Source: Novipirellula caenicola (GTDB lineage Bacteria; Planctomycetota; Planctomycetia; Pirellulales; Pirellulaceae). Taken from it: DNA of 64,000 nucleotides. Positions within the stretch are counted from its first letter, which is position 1. Every line of letters begins with the position of its first letter. Where the stretch lies: contig NZ_BAABRO010000001.1 in assembly GCF_039545035.1 (NCBI RefSeq), positions 434,001 through 498,000 of the forward strand. The letters run 5' to 3'. Below the pieces are notes generated by a model. It did not search any database. It was not told the DNA's origin and saw only the letters and a list, made by a program, of their open reading frames with translations. The position numbers and the translations under genes were made by a program. Positions 8,858-19,300 of this stretch are shown piece after piece.

Positions 8858-10072
8858 TTATTCGGCGTCTTCGAACCAATGGCTTCCTGCGGGCGAGGAA
8901 AGATCCAGCCACCGCAACCGGCCACGCCGGAACGAATTGTCCAGTCGTTTTTGCAATGAGGGGGCGACACCGTCGATTGCCTGCTGCATCGACCGCGGGC
9001 TCAACATCACCACATCCTGCGATCGACCGCTGAGCGAGACCGATTGTTCAAACGCGCCCAACAAGTCCGGTGTCGGACTCAATCGGACTCGCGACAGCAA
9101 CGACAACACCTTGCGTTTGTTGTCTGGGGCGCCGCTGGCCAAAGTCGCCATCGCTTCGTGCCCTGCCGCCGCAACCACGACTCGGCTTGCCGTGGTTCCA
9201 GCCAACTGCAATGCGATCGTCGCAGCGGCACTGATCGCCCGTTCCACCAGCACGTCAGAGGCCGATGATGATTCCAAGAAGGCATCGACCATCAAACACA
9301 CTTCGTAACGACGTGATTGTTCGTATTGAGCGACAACGGGGTGCTCCAACCGCGCCGAGGTCCGCCAATGAATTTTTCGCAGCGTATCGCCGTCGCGGTA
9401 GGGCCGCAGTCCATAGAAATCGCCTTCGTTAGGACCGGTCCGATCGGTGGATCCCGTGACACCATCGTTGCGTCCCGACACGACGCGTTGCCATCCGCGA
9501 TTGAGTGACAACAATTTGGGATAAACATCGACGGTCGCCTGCTCGGTATTGGTCACCCGTGCGGTCAACAGATCAAGCGGAAACGAGCTGAGCACTCGCA
9601 GCGGTCCCAAGGTCAGCGTCCCACGGGCTTGAGGCATCACATACGTGGTTCTCGACTCGCTGCACAGTGGAGCGATTTGGCGGATCGTCGCAATCGGTGT
9701 TTCACTGTCGGATTGTCTTTGCGCCGAAAACGATTCTGATTGGACAGTATCGTCCACTCGCAACATCCATAGCGTCATCCAGCGGCTGTGGTTGGTGACT
9801 TCGACATCAACCGCAAACGGCTTGCCCACATACGCGTCGCCAGGCAAACGTCGGCGAAGCGAAAGCGCCATCACGGTTCCGCGTGACCAACGCCACTGGA
9901 TAAACAACGCACCCACCAACAAACCGGCGACCACCAGCAACAGATTGAATCCGCGAAGTGCGCCACCGAGCATCGCAAACGTGCTGACGAACAAAAAATG
10001 CAGCCCTAATCGCGTCAGCCACACCTTGCGAGTGTAGTGGGGTGAATTCAGTGAATCATTGCGAAGCTGCAT
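8858..10072 (-). CDS. DUF58 domain protein
   Basis: The 404-residue product starts at ATG 10072 (MQLRNDSLNS). The open frame extends further upstream, but the extension would overlap the moxR 3' end and reads as Arg-rich non-protein sequence. Two hydrophobic helices near the N-terminus (about 15-60) are followed by a beta-rich region and the DUF58 hallmark LRKIHWRTSARL, then a von Willebrand A-like fold containing VCLMVDAFLE. It lies 64 bp after moxR, the usual pairing. MoxR/DUF58 systems act as chaperone-like ATPase plus VWA-type partner in envelope or metal-enzyme maturation; the client here is unknown. Confidence 0.9.
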   Translation of the reverse strand: MQLRNDSLNSPHYTRKVWLTRLGLHFLFVSTFAMLGGALRGFNLLLVVAGLLVGALFIQWRWSRGTVMALSLRRRLPGDAYVGKPFAVDVEVTNHSRWMTLWMLRVDDTVQSESFSAQRQSDSETPIATIRQIAPLCSESRTTYVMPQARGTLTLGPLRVLSSFPLDLLTARVTNTEQATVDVYPKLLSLNRGWQRVVSGRNDGVTGSTDRTGPNEGDFYGLRPYRDGDTLRKIHWRTSARLEHPVVAQYEQSRRYEVCLMVDAFLESSSASDVLVERAISAAATIALQLAGTTASRVVVAAAGHEAMATLASGAPDNKRKVLSLLSRVRLSPTPDLLGAFEQSVSLSGRSQDVVMLSPRSMQQAIDGVAPSLQKRLDNSFRRGRLRWLDLSSPAGSHWFEDAE

Positions 10073-10136
10073 TAGGAACACCGAGTCGGAATTTGCATCT
10101 CGTTCACGCCTACCACCCACACACGACAACGGCCTT

Positions 10137-11078
10137 CTATAACGGCACCTCGACCTGTTCCAAAATCGACGCAATTTGCTTTTCGACCAGATGCCGAGTC
10201 GGGCCTTGGAACAAGCTGTCGTGTACCACGCGGTGAGCCAACGTTGCCACGGCAAGCGATTTAATATCATCGGGAGTGACAAAGTCACGCGATTCAGAAA
10301 GCGCCCGTGCCTGGCACCCACGATAAAAACTGAGTGCCCCTCGGGTGCTGACGCCGTATTCAAATTCGGAATGGGTCCGCGTGGCTTCGATGATATCCAA
10401 CAAATAATTGATCAGCGAATCTTCGAAGACCACTTCACGGACTCGTTCTTGGGCATCGCGAATCGCCTGCAACGATGCCACCGCTGGCAATTGGTTTACC
10501 GGTTCGCCGCTGCGATGCGTGACCAGAACTTCGCGTTCCCAGCGGCGTGGGGCATAGCCGATGGAGGTTCGCAGCAGAAAGCGGTCGAGCTGGCTTTCCG
10601 GCAACGCGTAGGTGCCTTCGAATTCGAACGGGTTTTGTGTGGCCACGACGATGAACGGCTGCGGCAAAGGATGCGTCACCCCGTCAATCGAAACGCTACC
10701 TTCGCTCATCGCTTCGAGCAGCGCCGATTGGGTCCGCGGCGGGGCGCGATTGATTTCGTCCGCCAACACGACGTTGGCGAAAATGGGCCCGGGGTGAAAT
10801 TCAAATTCACGCCGGTCACTGCGATAAACCATGCTGCCGGTGATGTCGCTGGGCAACAAATCCGGAGTGAATTGCAGTCGATTGAATTTGCCATCGATCG
10901 AATGTGCCAGCGCCTTGGCCGCTAATGTTTTGCCGACTCCAGGAACGTCTTCGAGCAAAATATGTTCGCCGGCCAACAGTGCGACCACCAACATTTGCAC
11001 CACTTCGGATTTGCCGAACACGACCTGTTCAATGTTTTCCCGTAGACGACGAGAGGTATCATAGGCTTCCCGCGTCAT
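10137..11078 (-). CDS. MoxR-family AAA+ ATPase
   Basis: The 313-residue protein has Walker A in EDVPGVGKTLAAKALA, Walker B in VVLADEINRAPPRTQSALLEAM, sensor 1 in VVATQNPFEFEGTYALPESQ and an arginine-finger region LDRFLLR. A lid domain closes the C-terminus. AAAGGATG lies upstream of the ATG as a good Shine-Dalgarno. It is the first gene of the moxR-DUF58-transglutaminase group. MoxR proteins use ATP to remodel partner proteins, usually DUF58/VWA proteins encoded next to them. Confidence 0.95.
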   Translation of the reverse strand: MTREAYDTSRRLRENIEQVVFGKSEVVQMLVVALLAGEHILLEDVPGVGKTLAAKALAHSIDGKFNRLQFTPDLLPSDITGSMVYRSDRREFEFHPGPIFANVVLADEINRAPPRTQSALLEAMSEGSVSIDGVTHPLPQPFIVVATQNPFEFEGTYALPESQLDRFLLRTSIGYAPRRWEREVLVTHRSGEPVNQLPAVASLQAIRDAQERVREVVFEDSLINYLLDIIEATRTHSEFEYGVSTRGALSFYRGCQARALSESRDFVTPDDIKSLAVATLAHRVVHDSLFQGPTRHLVEKQIASILEQVEVPL

Positions 11079-11290
11079 GACATCCTTTGCGATTTAGACG
11101 ATCTTGATTAGACAATAACCGAAAACAAATGGAATTCGCCCATTCGCTTGGGTTGCAAACGAATTGAGCTTCGATCCGCTTGGCACGTGGCATCAATCTT
11201 AGCTGACAATGGATGCCGATTCCATCCGACTGAGTCCAGAACGGAAATTGCAAAGTCGAAATGCACGCGCCGGTTCGTTCCAGCGATTCG

Positions 11291-12769
11291 CTACCTTAGG
11301 TTCGATTCACGTTCAATCATTTCTAACATTTCTTTGACTTTGCCGGGTTGCTCGTCAGCCAAATTTGTTCCCAGCACCTCGTTGCCGGTCGGATACAGCT
11401 CGATGGATCGATACTCACCCCCCACGTTTTTGGCAATCAATCGATGATCCAACGTCCGCACCGAGATCGCATTGTTCCAATAACTGAGCGACGCGTCACG
11501 CACCGAATCGGTCTCGCCACGCAGCAGCCCGGTCAAGCTTTTCCCATCCAATGGCTTGTCCGTTTGCTGGAAACTCGGATCACAAACATCGATTAGCGTT
11601 GGATAAACATCGAGCGTTTCGACCAGGGCGTCCGAAACCAAACCTGGTTTTGAAACAGCGGGAACCCGTATCATCAACACGCTGCGTAGTGCGCGTTCCA
11701 GCGGCGAATGTTTGCCCCAGATCTGTTGGTCCCCTAAATGCCAACCATGGTCGCCCCAAACGACCACGACGGTGTTGTCGGCCAAACCGTTTTGTTGAAG
11801 GGCATCGAGCACCTTGCCTACTTGGCGATCGACATAACGAACACACGCCAGGTAGCCGCGACGCACATCGCGTTGAGCGTCGGTCGACAACGGATGCTGT
11901 TTTTCAAAAGGGGCATCGTATCTGTAGAACTCACCACTGCGATGCCAATACGCCGTTTCGGGTTTTTGTTGGTCTTTGGCAATTTCAATCTCGCTGTTTT
12001 CAAACGCATCCCAGTCTTGCTTCGGTGCAACGAATGGCAAATGCGGCTTAAAAAAGCCGAGCCCGAGAAAAAAGGGAGCGTCGGCGTCACGTTGTTTCTG
12101 TAGAAACTCGATTGCCGATTGAGCCATCAAGCCATCGGGAAGATCAGTGTCCTTGGTCGCCGTAAAGTCCATCAAATCCTGGTGCCCCTGACCGTCTTCG
12201 CGATGGACTCCGTTGGGATAGGCAAAGAACACGCCCCAACCTCGCTTCCACGCTCCAAGCGGTGTCGCCAATTTGTCCCAGGCCAATGGGACTTCATCGC
12301 GACCGTCGCCTTTGCCGTTGTATTCGTACACGCGGCCGTCGGCCGTATGTGAGATTTTGCCGATGCAGACGGTTTGATATCCACTGCGGCGAAACAACTC
12401 AGGCATCGATTGCGCCCCCGGCTGCGAGACATCGCTCAGTTTGGCCTCGCCTTGATAGAGGGCGGAATTGCTGGACGTGACGCCCGAACGAAGCGGACTA
12501 CGTCCGGTCAGCAGCGAATACCGTGACGCCCCACACGTTGGCACTTGCACAAAGTGATTGTTGAACCGTACCGCGGTCTCGGCAAACGCATCCAAGCTAG
12601 GCGATTGTGCTTCCTCGATGCCGTAACAACCAAGTTCCGGACGCAAATCATCAATCGCAATGAACAGTACGTTTAGCGGTTGATCCGCCGCGTCAACCGC
12701 TGAACTCAGCCCGCTGACGGCCCATCCCATGATCACAACGCAAATCGAAAACGACCGAACCAATTTCAT
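11291..12769 (-). CDS. Secreted sulfatase, iduronate-2-sulfatase-like
   Basis: The start is taken at ATG 12769, preceded by AGAGGCAG and followed by a signal peptide (MKLVRSFSICVVIMGWAV...VDAAD), giving 492 residues. The catalytic signature is CGASRYSLLTGR, whose Cys would be converted to formylglycine. The residue two after Cys is Ala rather than the canonical Pro. Metal ligands are visible in FIAIDDLRPELG and VVVWGDHGWHLGDQ, and FFKPHLPFVAP matches the iduronate-sulfatase group. The enzyme should act in the periplasm or outside the cell on sulfated polysaccharide. It is transcribed divergently from the giant exported protein. Confidence 0.92.
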   Translation of the reverse strand: MKLVRSFSICVVIMGWAVSGLSSAVDAADQPLNVLFIAIDDLRPELGCYGIEEAQSPSLDAFAETAVRFNNHFVQVPTCGASRYSLLTGRSPLRSGVTSSNSALYQGEAKLSDVSQPGAQSMPELFRRSGYQTVCIGKISHTADGRVYEYNGKGDGRDEVPLAWDKLATPLGAWKRGWGVFFAYPNGVHREDGQGHQDLMDFTATKDTDLPDGLMAQSAIEFLQKQRDADAPFFLGLGFFKPHLPFVAPKQDWDAFENSEIEIAKDQQKPETAYWHRSGEFYRYDAPFEKQHPLSTDAQRDVRRGYLACVRYVDRQVGKVLDALQQNGLADNTVVVVWGDHGWHLGDQQIWGKHSPLERALRSVLMIRVPAVSKPGLVSDALVETLDVYPTLIDVCDPSFQQTDKPLDGKSLTGLLRGETDSVRDASLSYWNNAISVRTLDHRLIAKNVGGEYRSIELYPTGNEVLGTNLADEQPGKVKEMLEMIERESNLR

Positions 12770-13325
12770 CGACTGCCTCTGGAAAAATAGAAGATTGCTG
12801 CGTGTTGCGATGACAATCTTAATGCAGCCGCTGCCTGCGTGGGGAGCACACGGTCCATTTAAACCCCATTCGGCATCAAAGAGATCACCGCAATTGGTCG
12901 CGGCGACAACCATGAATCAAGTCACGTGGCCCCTGCGAATACGAATAAATACGCCACAAAATCGACACTCGATTGCTAATCACGCACGGGCCAGCCCTAA
13001 TCAAATACGGGCCAGCATCGATCCGCAATCGCGGTGGGCGATTGCGGAATTAAAGTTCTTCATTGCATTTCAGCCAGAATCGCCTGAAAATGAAAACAAC
13101 CGGTCCCTTCTGGGGGAATGCAAAGCACCAAACCGCAACAAGGCACGCCCTCACCAGAAACCATCTTTTGCAAGGATTCGATTGAAAGACACCGTAACTG
13201 ATTCCACGCGGTGAGATTCGCTTCACCATCGCGCGAGGTTCCGAAACAAAATCGGCATCGCGTTTTCGGCTTCGATTGACTCGGCAGTCCTCACGCATGT
13301 TGATGCTTTGGGGAGAGTAGCCATC
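12770..13325. promoter_or_regulatory. Divergent intergenic region, no gene seen
   Basis: This 556-bp gap separates the divergently transcribed sulfatase and giant exported protein, so promoters for both should lie here. I see no convincing -35/-10 pair and no conserved ORF. The phrase ACGGGCCAGC occurs twice about 25 bp apart near 12990-13015. GGGGAGAG at 13310-13317 is the Shine-Dalgarno of the giant gene. Confidence 0.4.
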
Positions 13326-16300
13326 ATGACAACGCAATCAGAGCAATGGAACGAGTATTCAATCCGAACGGTAACTCAATCTCGCAACCGCCTCACGCAT
13401 TACCGACGTTCGCTCCGGCAACACCGCCGCCGAGAACTGCGCTGCTATCTGAATCCACGCATCGAACATCTCGAGAACCGTCATTTGTTAGCGGTCGATC
13501 TGGTTAGCGTCACTCCGGACGGTTTATTTGCGGGCAGCGACGACCTACCCGGTGATGTAGCGACGTCCAAGAACCCTGCGATTAGCGGAAATGGGCGGTT
13601 TGTTGTCTTCCAAAGCAAGGCTTCGGATTTAACACCGCCGCTTGGCACAACAACGCCAGCGGACACTAACGACGCCGAAGATGTGTTTGTGCGTGATTTG
13701 GAAACGGGGATCACGACGCTAGTCAGTGTGAACAGTGATGGAACCGACAGTGGCAGCGGAGCGACGTTCCGAGGTGCTTCGTACCATCCGGCGATCAGTG
13801 ATGACGGGCGTTTCATCGCCTTTGTCAGTTTTGCCGAAAATCTCGTCAAAGAGGTTGTCGACAGTGTTCCGAATGTGTTTGTCCGCGACTTGGATGTCGA
13901 TGGTGACGGGATCTTTAATGAGCCCGGTGATTCGCAAACACGGCTGTTGAGTATCGCGACCGACGGCACCGCTGCGGGACTGTCGGGCGCCGACGGTGTC
14001 GGCACCAGCGCCGAGATGCGACCGGTAATCAGCCCCGATGGTGAATTCGTCGCGTTTGGCAGTGCGGCATCGGACCTGGCGATCTCTCAAACGCTTCCGG
14101 GCGGCGGACTAATTCCCGATGTCAATGGCGGCTTTGATGTGTTTCTCGCCGCGACCGACGCAACCACGCTGGAACTGGTCACGATCAATCGCGATGGTAC
14201 CGCGGCGACCGTCAACGCTCTGGGGACCGCTTCGGGGAATCCGTCACTCAGCTTCAATGGATCGCAGATCGCATTTCAAAGCAACGGATTCGATTTGGTC
14301 GACACGGTCCCCGCTAGTGTGCTGGAGTGGACACGCAACGTGTTCGTCAATGACGGCGGCAAGAACACCTTGGTCAGCATCAATGCCGATGGTGACAATG
14401 GCGGAAACGGAGAATCGGCGGTCCCCGTGATCAGCCGCGATGGACGTCATGTTGCGTTCGTCACCAAAGCGACGGACCTCGTCGCAGGCGTTGACGATGC
14501 CAATGGATTGTCGGCCGACATCTACGTTCGTGACCTGTTGAGAAACACGACCACGCTGGTCAGCCGCAGCGGCGTCGTTGCCGATTCGACCGGCAACGAC
14601 GACTCGCCCCCCTCGTTTGATATTCGCAAGCATTTTTCGTCGGGGCCCTCGATCAGTGCCAACGGTCGCTACATCGCCTTCGCCAGTCTCGCCAGTGATC
14701 TGCTCGATCCGGATGACGGCGTGGTCGACGAAAACGCCGGGCCCGACGTTTTTGTCTTGGACCGCGATGCCGACATGGATGGTATTTTCGACGAAGCAGA
14801 CGGAATGCAAATGCATCTGGTCAGTGTGAACGAAGCGGGGACCGCCAGCGGCGACGGTGGGCTGTTTGGCTCGTCCAATCCCACGATTAGCGGCAACGGT
14901 CGCTACGTGGCATTTTCGACCGATGACGATGTGATCGATGGTGTGACCGGAATGAAGGTCTATGTTCGCGATCTCATCGCCGAGACAACGTACTTGATCA
15001 GTCCTGCGGATGGAGCCTCCGGCGGCGGACCAGCGGCCGGTACATCCGGCGATGCCAACGTGGTGATCAGCAACTTCACCGATAGGATTGGACGAGCCGC
15101 CTACGTCAGCCTTTCAAGCGAACTCGATCCCGACGTCAGCGACACCAATGGAACGATCGATGTATACGCATTCACTCCGTCGACCGACATCGTGATCGGT
15201 CGCAATTTTGCAACCGGCTTCAGCGATTTCATTCAATCGTTCCGTGTGCTGCACCAGGATGCTTCGGAATTTGAATTGGGTTACTACCGATCACTTGACG
15301 ATCGACTCGATGCCAGCGACGAACTGCTAGGGGTGACCACGATCACCGATCCCGACGATCTTGTCGTCGATGGAAATCGGATTATTTCAACCACCATCGG
15401 CGTCGATGCAGGCAGTGTGCCGTTTCCGGGGATCGACGGCGATGCGGACCCGATGGAGGACTATTTCATCTTGACCGTCGCTGATCACTTGGACGTTGTG
15501 CCCGAGTTCGACGGCGATCCGCTAAACGAAGACAACACGCGGCCGCTTCGCGGAAGCTATCAATTGCCGGGCACTCCGGTGTTTGCACATGGCATCGCCC
15601 GCGACGAAACATTCACGGTCGACGTCGTCGGTCCGTCCGTCGAACTGAGCTATGGAATCACTGGCATCGGGACCCCAAGCATTGTCTCGTACGACCTCGA
15701 CGAAGGTTTGGAAGTTCATCTACGCACGCATGGTGGCAACGACACGGTGACCGGCAGCGATTTGACCGAAGTGGTCTTTGGCGGGGACGGCGACGATGTA
15801 CTTCGCGGACAAAGCGGCGACGACAAACTATTTGGAGGTCCCGGGGGCGACCGAATTGATGGCGGCGAAGATGCGGACACCATCGATGGCGGCGAGGGTC
15901 CCGACGTTTTGAACGGTGGTCCCGGCGCGGACGTGATTTTTGACGGGCCTGGGGACGATAGGGTCGATGTCGGCATCGGCGATGACACTGTGTTTGCGAC
16001 TCCTGGTGGCGCGGATGTCTTTATCGATACCGGCGGCGATGACACGCTAGACTTCTCGTTCGCTTCGCTGCCGATCACGATCGATTTGGATTCGACCGCG
16101 GTTCAGACCGTCGATTCGGCGGGCAACACGATTCGGTTGGTTGGCCAGTGGGAAAATTTCGTCGGCAGCCCCTTTGACGACGACTCCACCGTTTATGTCA
16201 AACCGCTCGATGTTCCCCGATTGATTGACGGAGGCGACGGAATCGACCGCTTGATACTGGATGCCAGCGGTGAAAACGTGATCAACGATGGTACCAAATT

Positions 16301-19300
16301 CTCGTTCCCTGGAACGGGATTGGCAGATGTTAGCTACGTCGGTTTTGAACAGATTCATGTGATCAACGCCGCCCCCAACCTGATCGATGATGGCGACCCC
16401 GGTTACATCGCCGAGGGATTTACAAGACAGTTTGATCCCCTGTTTTTACAAGGATTCAATGGTGACATCGAATTCAGCGCCGCCAACGCCGGCAACGTGG
16501 CCACATGGACGTTCACGGACATTCCCCCAGGCCAATTTTCCGTCTCGGCGACTTGGACCAGTGCTCCGGACCGCGGCGAAAATGTTCGTTTTGTCGTGCA
16601 TGACGGAGACTCGAGCGGCCCCATCGTGGCCGACGTGCATGTCAACCAAGAGATCGCTCCCAACGAGTTTGACGTGCAGGGGATTTCGTTTCAGAATCTC
16701 GCGATTGTTCCCATCACCGGACACACGTTGACGGTCGAGTTGTTTGATCTCGATGCCGACCTGGGTGATGATGATCCCGATTCGTTTGTGATCGCCGATG
16801 CGGTTCGGATCGAACCGATTTCCGAAACGTGGATCATTGATGACGGGGACACCGAGTTCTCATCATCGGGAATCCACAACCAAGGCATTGGTGCGTTCGG
16901 CGATATGACCAGCACTCAAGCGATCGGTGCGACGTCTGCGGGCGTTTGGGATTGTACCGGCGCCGAGTGCAGTTCCTTGCTTCCCCCGGGACCCTATCTT
17001 GTTTCGGCAACGTGGCCTTCGCTCGCGCTGGGGGCCTCTCCCGAGGCAACGTTTATCGTCAACAGCGGAGTCAATTCGTTCACAACCAATGTCAACCAGT
17101 TTTTCCCGCCCAGTGATTTCAGCGACATCGGGATCGACTGGGAACAACTCGGGGTTATTGAGGTCGACGAAGGAGCAGGGATTCGTGCTGAATTGATTGG
17201 CGATGCGGGGCTAATACTAGCCGATGCGATTCGTTTTGATCCCGCGGCCCAGGTGACGGTGAGTGATCCAGCGGGTGACGAGGTCGCCAATGGCAGCACA
17301 TGGAACCTTGGGCAGACCGTGATCGATTCGGATGCGGGGACCACGCTGCTAACGGATCACATTAGAATCGAAAATTCAGGCATCGCCGACTTAATCATCA
17401 GCAACCTGCAAATCAGTGGTTCGGGGTATTCGATCGTCGACGCGGGCTCCGACGTGCTCCGTCCTGGAGGTGCAACGCAAGTCGGAATCATGTTGCAATC
17501 AAGCTCACTGGGGACATTCGATGGTCAATTGACCTTTCAAACGAATGATTTTGCCAATGATCGCTTTGAATACACCATCGATTTATCCAGCGAGGTTGTC
17601 GAAGACAATACGCCGCCGACCGTCGCGATCACGTCGCCCTTTGGCGGCGTCACGTTCATCGAAGGCAGCACGATCCCGATCGCAGTGGAGGCAACGGACG
17701 ACATTCAAATCAAGGCAGTCGAACTCCGTGTGGATGGCAATTTCGTTGAATCCGACGACTCGTTTCCGTTCCATTTTGATTTTACGTTGCCGGCGGATGT
17801 TCCCAACGTTGTCTTGACAGCTCGAGCGATTGACGTCGCAGGAAACCAGACCGATTCCCGGCCAATCACCGTCAACCTAAGCGAAGATCAACCGCCTACG
17901 GTAACCATTACTCAGCCGATCGATGGTCAAGGCATTATCGCCGGTTCACCTCTGCGAATTGCGGTCGACGTCGAGGATGATGTCGAAGTTGAATCGGTGA
18001 GATTGTTTATCGATTCACAACTTGTTGGATTCGAAGTTTTTGATCCATTTGTGTTCGACTTTGACTTCCCTAATCTTCCTGCGGGGCTCCATTCGATCGA
18101 AGCCTTGGTCTCCGATACCGCGGGCAACCTCAACACCGACACCATTGACCTGAACATCTTCTCGCCACCGGCGATCCATTTTGGTTCGATCGTCGTGGGA
18201 TCCGAAAGCGGTGCTCCGCCGGTCGTCAAGGTATTTGACCCCGATGGCACGGAAACATTCAGTTTCTTTCCCTACTCGCCCACGTTCACAGGCGGCGTGC
18301 GAGTCGCAACCGGCGATGTGAACGGCGATGGCACTCCCGACATCATTACCGCCGCGGGTCCAGGCGGCGGACCTCATGTCAAAGTCTTCGACGGAACGAG
18401 CGGAGCCACGCTGCAAAGCTTCTTTGCCTACGACCCTCAATTTACCGGTGGCGTCTTCGTGGCCACCGGCGATGTGACCGGTGACGGCATCGCCGACATC
18501 ATCACCGGGGCTGGCCCCGGAGCCGGGCCGCATGTGAAGGCATTCAGTGGCAGCACCGGTGATGAAATTCTTAGCTTTTTCGCGTTCTCTCTGCAATTCA
18601 CCGGCGGGGTCCGCGTTGCCGCTGGTGACGTTAACGGCGACGCCCAAGACGACATCATTGTCGGTGCCGGTCCCGGCGGCGGTCCCCATGTGCGGGTCTT
18701 TGATGGGCACACCGCCAATCAATTACCTCCCACAGGCGTGATCCCGGCCAACCAGATCCTAAGCGACTTTTTTGCGTTTGACCAAGGCTTTCTCGGAGGC
18801 GTGTTTGTTGCCGCCGCAGACCTAAACGGCGACCGATTGGACGACATCGTCGTGGGTGCCGACCAAGCAGGGTCCAATAATGGCGGCCATGTGAAAGTCA
18901 TCGATTCCGCATTGTTGCCCCACCTTGATACCGGTATCCGAATTCCCGACCCAAGTTTGCTTGCTCATTTCTTTGCCTATGACCCCGGTTTTGCCGGCGG
19001 TGTGCGTGTCGCCGCGGGCGACGTCAACGGCGATGGCGTCGCCGATATCGTGACGAGCCCAGGGATCGACGATCCGATCGAAGCAACCGTCAAAGTCTTT
19101 GACGGCAACGACCTGAGCTCGATCAATGACATTGAACTCGGCGCCGGTTTTTCAGGATCAGCCGTCGCGGTGGCCGACCAACCGATCGCGTCGGTGGTCA
19201 ACCTAAATCCCGGCAGTCAGCAACACGAGGTGGACGTAAACACTAACGGAGTGACGGTGCGTGATCAAAACGGCAACATCGTTTTCTTTCGGCCCGCAAC

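Noticed and set aside
10073-10363. Longer N-terminus for the DUF58 protein
   Set aside because: The extra 97 residues overlap the moxR 3' end and are Arg-rich without protein character; ATG 10072 gives a normal family start.
18015-18722. A 235-codon minus-strand frame within the giant gene
   Set aside because: It mirrors the FG-GAP-like repeats of the giant protein; its apparent regularity comes from those repeats.
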